Assembly: GCA_025358395.1 (NCBI GenBank) | Contig: JANYJT010000162.1 | Span: forward strand, 1 to 14,307 | Origin: Bacteroidia bacterium | GTDB taxonomy: Bacteria > Bacteroidota > Bacteroidia > Bacteroidales > Prolixibacteraceae | Direction of reading: 5' to 3' | DNA length: 14,307 bases | Shown: positions 8,228 through 14,307 of the stretch, piece after piece | Layout: each line of letters opens with the position of its first letter | Position numbering within the stretch: the first letter of the stretch is position 1 | Translations under genes and position numbers: made by a program | The notes under the pieces: generated by a model | Told to the model about the DNA's origin: nothing | The model's input: only the letters and a program-made list of their open reading frames with translations | Databases searched by the model: none

Positions 8228-8896
8228 ATGTGGAAATCAATAGTTTATAAAGAATGGTTAAAAATCAGGTGGTTTCTGATTGGTTTTACCATATTGGGAA
8301 TGTTGAGTCTGGGTTACCTGTTTCTCAAAGTGCAGCATGGGTTTACCTTTAGCGGAGGGACAGGTTTCTGGTACAACATCCTGTTCATGGGGATGCAATT
8401 TTTTGGCTACTTCAAATATATCCCGCTTTTCGGAGGATTGCTGATTGGCATAGCTCAGTATTTTCCTGAAACAGTCAACAAAAGGATCAAATTAACCTTT
8501 CACCTTCCTCTGGATGAGAATAAGATTCTGTTGATGATGCATATTTTTGGCACTGTTTGTTTGTTCCTTTCCTATCTGATTCTATTGTTGGCCTTCGTAT
8601 CTCTGAGCGCCATTTATTTCCCATCACAGATGATCATTGACTCTGTGACCTCTGTGTCTCCCTGGTTTCTGGCAGGTTTTGTCGCCTATTTCTTCGTAGC
8701 GCTGATCGTACTTGAACCAGTCTGGATGTACAGGTTTTTTTACACGCTGGTGGCGGGTTTCTTCGTGACAATATATGCTAAATCTCCGGTGATTGCAGCT
8801 TATGGACCGGCCATTCCGGGATTGTCAGTCCTGACAATTCTCCTCAGTATGACGCTTTTGTTTTCAGCCTACCGCTTTAGAAAGGGGGAAATGTAA
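8228..8896 (+). CDS. ABC transporter permease, ABC-2-like
   Basis: This is a 222-residue integral membrane protein with about six hydrophobic segments: near 15-34, 50-78 (possibly one or two passes), 98-127, 140-158, 166-184 and 195-215. A cytoplasmic stretch between the second and third segments, FPETVNKRIKLTFHLPL (about 79-95), resembles the E...R..L..LP coupling motif of ABC-2 permeases, which contacts the ATPase. It starts 3 bp after the ATPase stop and ends 1 bp before the DUF4857 gene, so the three are translationally linked. It would form the inner-membrane channel of the pump, probably as a dimer. No specific family is recognised and the substrate is unknown. Confidence 0.82.
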   Translation: MWKSIVYKEWLKIRWFLIGFTILGMLSLGYLFLKVQHGFTFSGGTGFWYNILFMGMQFFGYFKYIPLFGGLLIGIAQYFPETVNKRIKLTFHLPLDENKILLMMHIFGTVCLFLSYLILLLAFVSLSAIYFPSQMIIDSVTSVSPWFLAGFVAYFFVALIVLEPVWMYRFFYTLVAGFFVTIYAKSPVIAAYGPAIPGLSVLTILLSMTLLFSAYRFRKGEM

Positions 8897-8897
8897 G

Positions 8898-10133
8898 ATG
8901 GAAAAGTTTAGCAGATTTATCCTGGTTCTGGTGGCTATCCTTGTCTTATCCACGACATTACCCGAACTTTATTGGATGGCATTTGAGAAACCAATTAAAA
9001 AGCCGTTTGTGTTGTACAGTTGCATCGATGAAACCTTTTTCATCCTTCGATCTGGAACCCCAACCACCTATGAAGACAACAAGGGCAACAAATATACCCG
9101 TGACCAATTTGAGCAGAAATTGCCTATTTGGTATTTTCAGCAGTTGATGGTATCCGGTAAAATGCCTGATACGATCAAAGGGAAGCCCATGGACATGCAC
9201 GATATCGGACGAAATAAGTCATTTGTTCGGTACAAACCGGAGGATATGAATTGCCCGAAATCAAAGCTCTTTCCACTACTCGAGTCGCAATCAGGAAGGG
9301 CAAGTCTGGAATTGCCGAACGATTATTTCAGGATCACCTGGCGCATGGAGTTTATTGATGCCGGCACCAACAGGATCCTGGAAGAGAAGAGCCAGCTGTT
9401 TTCAGCTGCCTTGTACCATTTCGGATTTACTTTCCCGGCTACGAGAATCGAAGGGTTGCCAACCACCCGAAAATCGTGCGACGAAGGTTACCTGATCGTC
9501 GATTCGGCAGATAAGCTGTTTCATGTCAAGATGATCAAGGGCAAGCCATTTGTGAAAATGGTCAATCTTCCGGAAGGTTTGAAATTTAAGCACATCATCT
9601 GTGTTGATTTCAAGGACAAAAAGTTTTACGCCTATCTTTTTTCCGGGGAAAATGAGATCTATATCCTGACCCAGGATGAATACGAACTGATCAAATTCCC
9701 GGTTACGGAGTTTAACGCGGAAAACTGTGAGCTGAAACTCTACGGCGACCTGTTCAATTACAACGTAACCGTTGATAGCGAGGATCATACAGACGTCATC
9801 ATTCTCGACAAAGAGTACAAAAAAGTGGCCTCTTACCAGGAAAGTTTCGCAAACATTTCTGAACGCCCTGAAGGCAAAATATTCGCATACATTTTCCCGG
9901 GACAATTATCCATGGAAGATCCAAACAGCAAATACATCGATTTTTACTTGAAAGGATCTGGAGGAATGGGTTGGATCATCCTGAACCTTGTCCTTTTAGC
10001 GACTCATTTCGCTCTGCTTCGCCGGCGGAAAGTTGCAATGAAATGCCATGCCATCGATCTGGCGCTGGTTGCCGTTACCGGGATTTATGGATTTTTGGCC
10101 GTCAACCTTTTCCAAAATAAATTTTTCGATTAA
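8898..10133 (+). CDS. DUF4857-like membrane-anchored periplasmic protein
   Basis: This 411-residue protein has one N-terminal membrane helix (about 7-27), a large soluble region (about 28-356) and two C-terminal helices (about 358-375 and 386-404). The basic RRRK loop between the last two (375-378) should face the cytoplasm, which places the big domain and the C-terminus in the periplasm. The soluble part starts with a WYFQQL-containing helical region and later shows repeated beta pairs (FKDKKFYAYLF, NEIYILTQDEYEL, TDVIILDKEYK) that suggest a beta-propeller-like fold. It resembles DUF4857, which as I recall accompanies ABC ATPase/permease pairs in Bacteroides. The start is 1 bp after the permease stop, after a GGGGG-containing leader. 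It is likely an accessory subunit of the ABC pump. The function is not known, and the propeller idea is inference. Confidence 0.75.
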   Translation: MEKFSRFILVLVAILVLSTTLPELYWMAFEKPIKKPFVLYSCIDETFFILRSGTPTTYEDNKGNKYTRDQFEQKLPIWYFQQLMVSGKMPDTIKGKPMDMHDIGRNKSFVRYKPEDMNCPKSKLFPLLESQSGRASLELPNDYFRITWRMEFIDAGTNRILEEKSQLFSAALYHFGFTFPATRIEGLPTTRKSCDEGYLIVDSADKLFHVKMIKGKPFVKMVNLPEGLKFKHIICVDFKDKKFYAYLFSGENEIYILTQDEYELIKFPVTEFNAENCELKLYGDLFNYNVTVDSEDHTDVIILDKEYKKVASYQESFANISERPEGKIFAYIFPGQLSMEDPNSKYIDFYLKGSGGMGWIILNLVLLATHFALLRRRKVAMKCHAIDLALVAVTGIYGFLAVNLFQNKFFD

Positions 10134-10164
10134 GAATTTCAACAGAAGAGGTAGCATGCGTTGC

Positions 10165-10179
10165 ATCCCCGGAGGGGAT
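10165..10179. repeat. GC-rich hairpin between convergent genes
   Basis: ATCCCC (10165-10170), loop GGA, GGGGAT (10174-10179) form a perfect 6-bp stem in the 60-bp junction between the end of the ABC operon (10133) and the end of the response regulator (10194). There is no T-run on either side, so it is not a standard intrinsic terminator. It may still slow both converging polymerases, or be part of an interspersed palindromic repeat; the neighbouring GCATGC (10154-10159) and TGCAT words add to the palindromic look. Confidence 0.4.
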
Positions 10180-10193
10180 AAATTGTCCTGCAT

Positions 10194-10886
10194 TTAAGAA
10201 TTGTCCGTCATGATAAACCCACTGCCGTGGATGTTGCGGATCTCGACGTTGAGATCGTCTTTAAAGAATTTCCGCAATTTGGTGATGAAAACGTCCATGC
10301 TTCGGGTGGTAAAATAACCATCATCTCCCCAGATTCTTTTAAGGGCTACCTCGCGAGGCAGCAGCTCGTTTCTGTGTTCGCAGAGAAGTTGGAGCAAAGC
10401 CGATTCCTTCGGACTGAGCAGCTGCTTGGTTTCCCCAAGTTTAACTTCCCGTAACCGGGCATCAAAAATGTACCGGCCAATGGTGTAAAGCTGACTCAAA
10501 TTTCCTGTTTCACCCTCTGCCCGCTTTAGCAAAACGGCAATCTTGTATATCAAAACATCCGCATCGAAAGGCTTGACAATGTAATCATCAGCACCCAAAC
10601 GGTACCCTTCCAGCACATCTTCTTTCAACGATTTTGCCGTTAGGTAGATAATTGGAATCTTCGTATCCATGGACCTGATCTCCCTGCCAATGGAGAAACC
10701 ATCTACGTTTGGCAGCATCACATCGAGCAGGCAAATGTCATAAGTGCCTTCCCGGAAGGAGCTAACCGCGTGTTTTCCATCTGAGAGCCAGGTGATCGAA
10801 TAGTTGCATATTTCGAGGTAGGATTTTAGGACAGCACCAAAGCTCAGATCATCCTCCACGAAAAATATCGACTTTTTGTTGCTCAT
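10194..10886 (-). CDS. OmpR/PhoB-family response regulator, RprY-like
   Basis: The 230-residue protein has a receiver domain at about 5-120 with the acidic pocket Glu11-Asp12-Asp13, phosphoacceptor Asp55 (LLDVMLPN), Thr83 and Lys105 (VKPF). A winged-helix trans_reg_C domain occupies about 135-228, with recognition helix RSMDVFITKLRKFF (195-208) and wing NIHGSGF (218-224). It is a complete DNA-binding regulator. The pattern LTAKSLKEDVLEGYRLGADDYIVKPF is like Bacteroides RprY as I remember it. Its start overlaps the kinase stop by ATGA (10883-10886), so the two are translationally coupled and form a cognate pair. A plausible target is the divergent region 12485-12684, where TTAAC motifs repeat with helical phasing. 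The operon converges on the ABC operon with a 60-bp gap. Confidence 0.93.
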   Translation of the reverse strand: MSNKKSIFFVEDDLSFGAVLKSYLEICNYSITWLSDGKHAVSSFREGTYDICLLDVMLPNVDGFSIGREIRSMDTKIPIIYLTAKSLKEDVLEGYRLGADDYIVKPFDADVLIYKIAVLLKRAEGETGNLSQLYTIGRYIFDARLREVKLGETKQLLSPKESALLQLLCEHRNELLPREVALKRIWGDDGYFTTRSMDVFITKLRKFFKDDLNVEIRNIHGSGFIMTDNS

Positions 10887-12484
10887 CGACGGGAGTTTTG
10901 AAAGGGGATAAATACCACAAAACTGCTGCCTTTTCCGGGTTCACTGAATACCTTGATACTTCCGTTGTGGGCTTCCAGAATGGCTTTGACGTAGCTTAAT
11001 CCAAGGCCAAATCCCTTGATCGTATGGATATTACCTGATGTTAGCCGATAGAATTTATCGAAAATCTTTGACTGAACAGCTTTGGTCATACCCATACCAT
11101 GATCCTCGACCGTGAGAAGGATGCCATCCGGGGAGTTGGCAGTAGAAACCTTGATCCTCGGCGCTTCCGGCGAATATTTGTTGGCATTGTCCAGCAGGTT
11201 GCAAACCAGATTGGTAAAATGAATGGGATCGGTTGTGACAAACGGATTTTGCGCTTCGAGACTGGTCACTATGCTGCCGTCCCGCTGCTCAACCTGTAGC
11301 ACGATGCCATCAACTGCCGCTTCTATCAATGGATGAACATCAGTAACCTGGAAGCTGAACTCAAATTCTTTCCTGTCGAGCCTGGCAATCTGCAGAATTC
11401 GCTCAACCTGCTCATTCATCCGCCGGTTTTCTTTTTTAATCATACCGGCAAAAAACCGAACCTTCTCCTGCTCATTGATCACCTTATCATTAGAGATGGA
11501 ATCGGCTGCTATTGAAATGGTCGCGATGGGTGTCTTAAATTCATGAGTCATGTTATTGATGAAATCCGATTTCATCTCAGAAATTCTTTTTTGTTTGATT
11601 ATCAGGTAAATGCTAAGTAAAAAGGTAAGAAAGATGATCATGGTAAAGGAGACGGATAGACCAAGCAGCAAAGTTGTTTTGCGACCAATAAAGAGATCCC
11701 TCTCCGGAAAATGAACTGAAACATCAAGTTTTTTTCTGAAAATATCATCGGGAAAGAGGTTGACCGTATACCAACGTCTGACAGCAGCAGTTTCCATTTT
11801 CTGATCAGGGAGGCTATCGTTCCCAAGAACGGACATTTTAAAATCGATGGGGATGGCTCTGTCGTTCAGTTCCTCTTTGATCAGTTTTTTCAGTTGAACC
11901 TCGTCGATGTGACGTCCGCTATTCCATCCTGTATATTCTATCTGTATCCGGTTTGATAAATTTTTTAGCTGACTGATCTTTTTTCCAATCATGCTGTCGT
12001 TGACAGATAATTGTAAATTCAAATCAGCCTCAGAAGGTTTTCCAACATAATTCTCAGTAAGGATTTTCATCGTATTGCGCTTCTTACCGGACTTGGAATC
12101 TACTGACATCACATAATTCATCTGCTTTGAGTGCTGCCCCTTCATTGTCATAACAGTGATGGTGCGGTTCAGGCTGTCCCTTTTTACGACTACGTCAAGG
12201 TTCTCCAATTCCTGTGGTGGCGGTGGAGGCGGCGGGGGTGGCGGAAAAGGAATCTTCCTGTTCCAATTGACCGTGTCGGCTAAAGAAAGGCCTCGGATTA
12301 CTTTCAGGTCGTGACCGGTTTCCATCCTGCGGACTGCCTTGTTCATCGCCTCGTTCACGGACCTGTCAAAAAGCTCATTGCGAACCGCCACAGAATTGTT
12401 GAACCAATAGACCTGCACCGCGACAATACCCGGTAACGAGATTCCCATTAGTATGACCAGTCCAGTTATGATTCGCTTATTCAT
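10883..12484 (-). CDS. Sensor histidine kinase, RprX-like, with ten-proline periplasmic tract
   Basis: This 533-residue kinase has a first membrane helix at about 5-27, a periplasmic sensor region at about 28-270 and a second helix at 271-297, followed by HisKA and HATPase_c domains. His314 lies in NMTHEFKTPI, the N-box is NLLDNANKYS (429-438), the G1 box DHGMGM (461-466), the F-box FDKFYRL (475-481) and the G2 box GFGLGL (491-496); all key residues are present. The sensor region belongs to no family I recognise and contains Pro81-Pro90, ten consecutive prolines encoded by mixed codons at 12215-12244, just before a Glu-rich segment. It is expected to phosphorylate the regulator at 10194-10886. 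The divergent gene at 12685 encodes a secreted protein with an identical ten-proline run, which hints at shared partners. Confidence 0.93.
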   Translation of the reverse strand: MNKRIITGLVILMGISLPGIVAVQVYWFNNSVAVRNELFDRSVNEAMNKAVRRMETGHDLKVIRGLSLADTVNWNRKIPFPPPPPPPPPPQELENLDVVVKRDSLNRTITVMTMKGQHSKQMNYVMSVDSKSGKKRNTMKILTENYVGKPSEADLNLQLSVNDSMIGKKISQLKNLSNRIQIEYTGWNSGRHIDEVQLKKLIKEELNDRAIPIDFKMSVLGNDSLPDQKMETAAVRRWYTVNLFPDDIFRKKLDVSVHFPERDLFIGRKTTLLLGLSVSFTMIIFLTFLLSIYLIIKQKRISEMKSDFINNMTHEFKTPIATISIAADSISNDKVINEQEKVRFFAGMIKKENRRMNEQVERILQIARLDRKEFEFSFQVTDVHPLIEAAVDGIVLQVEQRDGSIVTSLEAQNPFVTTDPIHFTNLVCNLLDNANKYSPEAPRIKVSTANSPDGILLTVEDHGMGMTKAVQSKIFDKFYRLTSGNIHTIKGFGLGLSYVKAILEAHNGSIKVFSEPGKGSSFVVFIPFQNSRR

Positions 12485-12496
12485 TTATTTAAAATG

Positions 12497-12503
12497 CCTC
12501 CTT
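12497..12503 (-). promoter_or_regulatory. Strong Shine-Dalgarno-like AAGGAGG upstream of the kinase
   Basis: On the minus strand 12503-12497 reads AAGGAGG, fully complementary to the usual anti-Shine-Dalgarno. It is 12 nt from the ATG at 12484, longer than optimal. Other genes in this window have A-rich leaders without such a motif, as is usual for Bacteroidota, so it is either fortuitous or an exception. Confidence 0.35.
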
Positions 12504-12511
12504 TTTATAAC

Positions 12512-12539
12512 TCTCAACTCTCAGTTCTCAGTTCTCAAC
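12512..12539. repeat. Four tandem heptamers (TCTCARY)
   Basis: Four contiguous 7-bp units read TCTCAAC, TCTCAGT, TCTCAGT, TCTCAAC. They lie 28-55 bp upstream of the kinase ATG in the divergent promoter region. The outer and inner pairs are identical, giving an ABBA order. On the kinase-sense strand they read as GTTGAGA/ACTGAGA units. Confidence 0.85.
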
Positions 12540-12551
12540 TTCTTCATAAAA

Positions 12552-12618
12552 TTAACCAATATATTTATCGATACTTGAACTTTAACTTCACCTTAACACT
12601 TTTTTAGGTAGCCTTAAC
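12552..12618 (+). promoter_or_regulatory. Phased TTAAC direct repeats, candidate response-regulator operator
   Basis: TTAAC begins at 12552, 12582, 12593 and 12614, always in the same orientation, with spacings of 30, 11 and 21 bp, close to whole turns of the helix. OmpR/PhoB-family regulators bind direct repeats with 10-11 bp spacing, and such a regulator is encoded by the divergent operon. The sites lie 67-133 bp upstream of the secreted protein start. No TAnnTTTG promoter was found here. Confidence 0.45.
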
Positions 12619-12684
12619 CCTTCCGGAGAAATAAAACAACTAACATTGGAGTGTCAAAGAATTTTATTTTCTCACTTAAAAAAG

Positions 12685-13392
12685 ATGAATATGAGACTGG
12701 TATTTTTATTAGGGGTATTCCTGCTTTCCACGCTCTTATCCCCGGGGCAGACTGCAAAGACGACTACCACAACCACGGTAGAAAGTCAGCGGAAAAAAGA
12801 CCAACAGCATGTGAAGGTGATGGTCAGTCAAAATGGCAAGGTGACTAAAATTGATACCACCTTTAACTTGCCCAATGAAAAGGTTGTTCAGCTGAAAGTC
12901 GATTCTATTCTGAAAAAGTTAGAAGTGGTTGATGGTAAATCCGGCGAAGCCAACGTAATTATTTTGCGAGGCGATGGCAAGACCCGCACGTTTACCCACA
13001 GCGGAGGCAATATGCCCGGAGAACGTCAAATCCAGGTATTTTACAATGAAGGTGATAGCGGCAAGGTTCGCAAGGAAATGAAAGTCATTCGAATGGGTGA
13101 AGGAGCAGATTTTGCAGTTTTTGGCGCAGACGGTGCCATGATGCCACCACCTCCCCCCCCACCTCCGCCACCTCATGGCATGTCCAACGCCATTCGGGTG
13201 AAAGGCTACAGAATGGGAGCTGGTGATGCTTTCGCCATGGATCCGAACGATCCGGATATCATCACGTACGACAAAAAAGACATCGGCAAAGGACTCGAAA
13301 AAATCACGATTGTCAGGAAAAAGCGCATTTCCCCTGAAAATGAGAAAGAGGTTCAGGTAAAGGTTGAAGTCTCTGACGACAAGAAAAAATAG
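12685..13392 (+). CDS. Secreted protein of unknown function with ten-proline tract
   Basis: Starting at the ATG at 12685 gives 235 residues with a clean signal peptide (hydrophobic 4-18, cleavage near SPGQ/TAK about residue 21-24). The reading frame also allows a TTG at 12646, but that would add 13 polar residues before the signal, and a second ATG at 12691 is nearly as good. The mature protein is a threonine-rich stretch (26-31), then beta-like segments (VKVMVSQNGKVTKIDT, IQVFYNEGD), then Pro154-Pro163, ten prolines in mixed codons at 13144-13173, then a basic/acidic tail ending DDKKK. No domain is recognised. It is transcribed away from the kinase/regulator operon across a 200-bp shared region and is a likely target or partner of that system. 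A terminator follows. Confidence 0.8.
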   Translation: MNMRLVFLLGVFLLSTLLSPGQTAKTTTTTTVESQRKKDQQHVKVMVSQNGKVTKIDTTFNLPNEKVVQLKVDSILKKLEVVDGKSGEANVIILRGDGKTRTFTHSGGNMPGERQIQVFYNEGDSGKVRKEMKVIRMGEGADFAVFGADGAMMPPPPPPPPPPHGMSNAIRVKGYRMGAGDAFAMDPNDPDIITYDKKDIGKGLEKITIVRKKRISPENEKEVQVKVEVSDDKKK

Positions 13393-13432
13393 CGTTCAAA
13401 CAAGTTGAGGTCTGTCCGGCAGGCCAAAAAAG

Positions 13433-13459
13433 AAGATGCCTTAACCGGCATCTTTTTTT
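13433..13459 (+). terminator. Intrinsic terminator after the polyproline protein gene
   Basis: AAGATGCC (13433-13440), loop TTAACC, GGCATCTT (13447-13454) form an 8-bp stem followed by a T-run through 13459. An A-run precedes the stem, so it could also work in the minus direction. It separates the secreted protein at 12685 from the CAP gene. Confidence 0.85.
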
Positions 13460-13490
13460 GTCCGTTCAATACCCTGTTGGTTGAAATGCC

Positions 13491-13521
13491 TCTGTAAGTG
13501 TCTTGAAATAGTTTATATTTG
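13491..13521 (+). promoter_or_regulatory. Bacteroidota-type promoter for the CAP gene
   Basis: TATATTTG at 13514-13521 matches the -7 consensus TAnnTTTG exactly. TCTG at 13491-13494, 19 bp upstream, is one base off the -33 TTTG. Transcription would start near 13526-13529, giving a leader of about 22-25 nt before the ATG at 13551. The upstream terminator supports independent transcription. Confidence 0.6.
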
Positions 13522-13550
13522 AGCGCATTCAAAATTGACATTGGGCGAAG

Positions 13551-14081
13551 ATGAAATTTAAATTGTTGATATTTAGTCTATTAATTGCTGGTTTGTCATA
13601 TGGGCAATCATTTGAGGATACAGGTAGCCGCATCAGCTCCGGAGATGCACAAAAATTTCTGGCTCATCACAATCAGGTCAGGGCCGAAGTAGGTGTTCCC
13701 GGTTTAACCTGGAGCAAAGAGCTATCGGCTTATGCACAGGAGTGGGCCGATAATCTGGCCAAAAACAACGGATGCAAAATGGAGCACCGCAAAAAACCCA
13801 ATCTCAAAGGTGAACCGCTCGGTGAGAATCTGTTTTGGGGAAGTTCATCCACCTATTATCACCCCATTGACGCTTCCACATCCTGGTATGAGGAGAAAAA
13901 AATTTACAAATATGGGAAGTTCGGGAAAGGCAACTGGCATGCAATCGGACATTATACACAAATGGTGTGGAAGAATACCAAAGAAGTTGGGGTTGGCGTA
14001 GCGGTCTGTAAAAACGGGGAACTGATGGTTGTTGCCAGTTATTATCCTGCCGGAAATTATTTGCGGCAATTCCCATACTGA
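13551..14081 (+). CDS. Secreted CAP (SCP/PR-1-like) domain protein
   Basis: This 176-residue protein has a signal peptide (about 1-19, cleavage after SYGQ or at YG/Q). A CAP domain fills residues 33-176: HHNQVRAEVGVPGLTW (39-54), GENLFWG (91-97), SWYEEKKIY (111-119), GHYTQMVWKNTKEVGVG (133-149) and YYPAGNY (164-170). The conserved cavity tetrad is visible as His79, Glu92, Glu114 and His134. CAP proteins are extracellular; proposed roles include sterol or lipid binding and, in some members, proteolysis, and none can be assigned here. The unusually PR-1-like C-terminus, PAGNYLRQFPY (166-176), matches the plant CAPE peptide consensus PxGNxxxxxPY. The gene has its own promoter and ends 3 bp from the convergent next gene. 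Confidence 0.93.
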   Translation: MKFKLLIFSLLIAGLSYGQSFEDTGSRISSGDAQKFLAHHNQVRAEVGVPGLTWSKELSAYAQEWADNLAKNNGCKMEHRKKPNLKGEPLGENLFWGSSSTYYHPIDASTSWYEEKKIYKYGKFGKGNWHAIGHYTQMVWKNTKEVGVGVAVCKNGELMVVASYYPAGNYLRQFPY

Positions 14082-14084
14082 TTA

Positions 14085-14307
14085 TCAGAATTTCTCAAAA
14101 ACTCCCAGACCGAATAGTGCAAAATCATACTTTGCAGGATCATCTTTATCCATCAAACGTAAATTGAAATCCAGTTCTGCCAAAGCTTTTGCATCATTCT
14201 GTTTCCTGATTATCAAACCTAGTTTTCGGGCAACATTTCCGGAATGCAGATCCAGCGGACAAGATAACTTGCTTGCCGGGATAGAATTCCATAAGCCAAA
14301 ATCAACC
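14085..14307 (-). CDS. TIGR02757/DUF2400 family protein, C-terminal fragment (cut by right edge)
   Basis: The minus strand is open from the right edge to TGA at 14085-14087, giving the last 74 residues. They contain VDFGLW, CPLDLHSGNVARKLGL, IIRKQNDAKALAELDFNLR and DPAKYDFALFGLG, the characteristic C-terminal pattern of the TIGR02757 (DUF2400) family. That family is common in Bacteroidota, has no established function, and I recall its members as about 250 residues long. The start and most of the gene lie outside the window. It converges on the CAP gene with only 3 bp between the stops and no visible terminator, so the transcripts probably overlap. Confidence 0.85.
   Translation of the reverse strand, partial: VDFGLWNSIPASKLSCPLDLHSGNVARKLGLIIRKQNDAKALAELDFNLRLMDKDDPAKYDFALFGLGVFEKF

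Noticed and set aside
12512..12539. CTGAGA words on the minus strand resembling the TPP riboswitch thi-box
   Set aside because: They come from the heptamer repeat, no ACCTGA partner or TPP fold follows, and the downstream gene is a sensor kinase.
12646..12684. TTG start extending the secreted polyproline protein by 13 residues
   Set aside because: It puts a polar stretch before an otherwise standard signal peptide; ATG at 12685 or 12691 is the better start.
13153..13160. C8 run in the secreted protein gene as evidence of a frameshift or pseudogene
   Set aside because: The frame is intact on both sides and the run falls within proline codons; slippage is possible but not shown.
14082..14084. 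Terminator between the CAP gene and the convergent DUF2400 gene
   Set aside because: Only 3 bp separate the stops and no hairpin with a T-run is visible there.
1..14307. CRISPR arrays, tRNA/rRNA genes, insertion sequences or prophage
   Set aside because: No spaced direct repeats, RNA gene motifs, transposase or phage genes are visible on either strand.

Overview
The window looks like chromosomal DNA from a member of the Bacteroidota, probably a Bacteroidales/Marinilabiliales-type organism. Signs of this are a TonB-dependent receptor with an N-terminal carboxypeptidase-regulatory-like domain, families of unknown function that I recall mainly from Bacteroides-like genomes (DUF4876, DUF6850, DUF4857), an RprXY-like two-component pair, TAnnTTTG-type -7 promoter elements, and mostly A-rich leaders without Shine-Dalgarno sequences. 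There are no rRNA, tRNA, CRISPR or insertion-sequence features. Family names are from memory of sequence patterns; no search was run.

Layout. (1) 1-863, minus: a LytS/YehU-type sensor kinase, cut by the left edge. (2) 864-1162: a divergent intergenic region. (3) 1163-10133, plus: a small lipoprotein, then a very compact six-gene run with gaps of 1-11 bp. The six are a TonB-dependent receptor, a DUF4876 lipoprotein, a DUF6850-like outer-membrane barrel, an ABC ATPase, a multi-pass ABC permease and a DUF4857 membrane-anchored periplasmic protein. (4) 10134-10193: a short convergent junction with a GC-rich hairpin. (5) 10194-12484, minus: an OmpR-family response regulator and its histidine kinase, overlapping by ATGA. 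(6) 12485-12684: a divergent regulatory region with four heptamer repeats and phased TTAAC motifs. (7) 12685-13392, plus: a secreted protein with a ten-proline tract, followed by a terminator. (8) 13551-14081, plus: a secreted CAP/PR-1-like protein. (9) 14085-14307, minus: the C-terminal end of a TIGR02757/DUF2400 protein, cut by the right edge.

How the genes may work together. The 1663-10133 run puts an outer-membrane TonB receptor, a lipoprotein and a second barrel in one transcription unit with an inner-membrane ABC pump and a DUF4857 partner. There is no SusD and no periplasmic solute-binding protein, so it is neither a glycan-uptake locus nor an ordinary siderophore importer. I read it as a trans-envelope transport or handling system of unknown substrate and the best candidate for an undescribed system here. 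The second unit, two-component system plus divergent secreted protein, is linked by an unusual shared trait: both the kinase sensor domain and the secreted protein carry a run of exactly ten prolines. The intergenic region between them also holds 11/21/30-bp phased repeats of the kind OmpR-family regulators bind. Finally, the CAP protein ends in an 11-residue sequence fitting the plant PR-1 CAPE peptide consensus.
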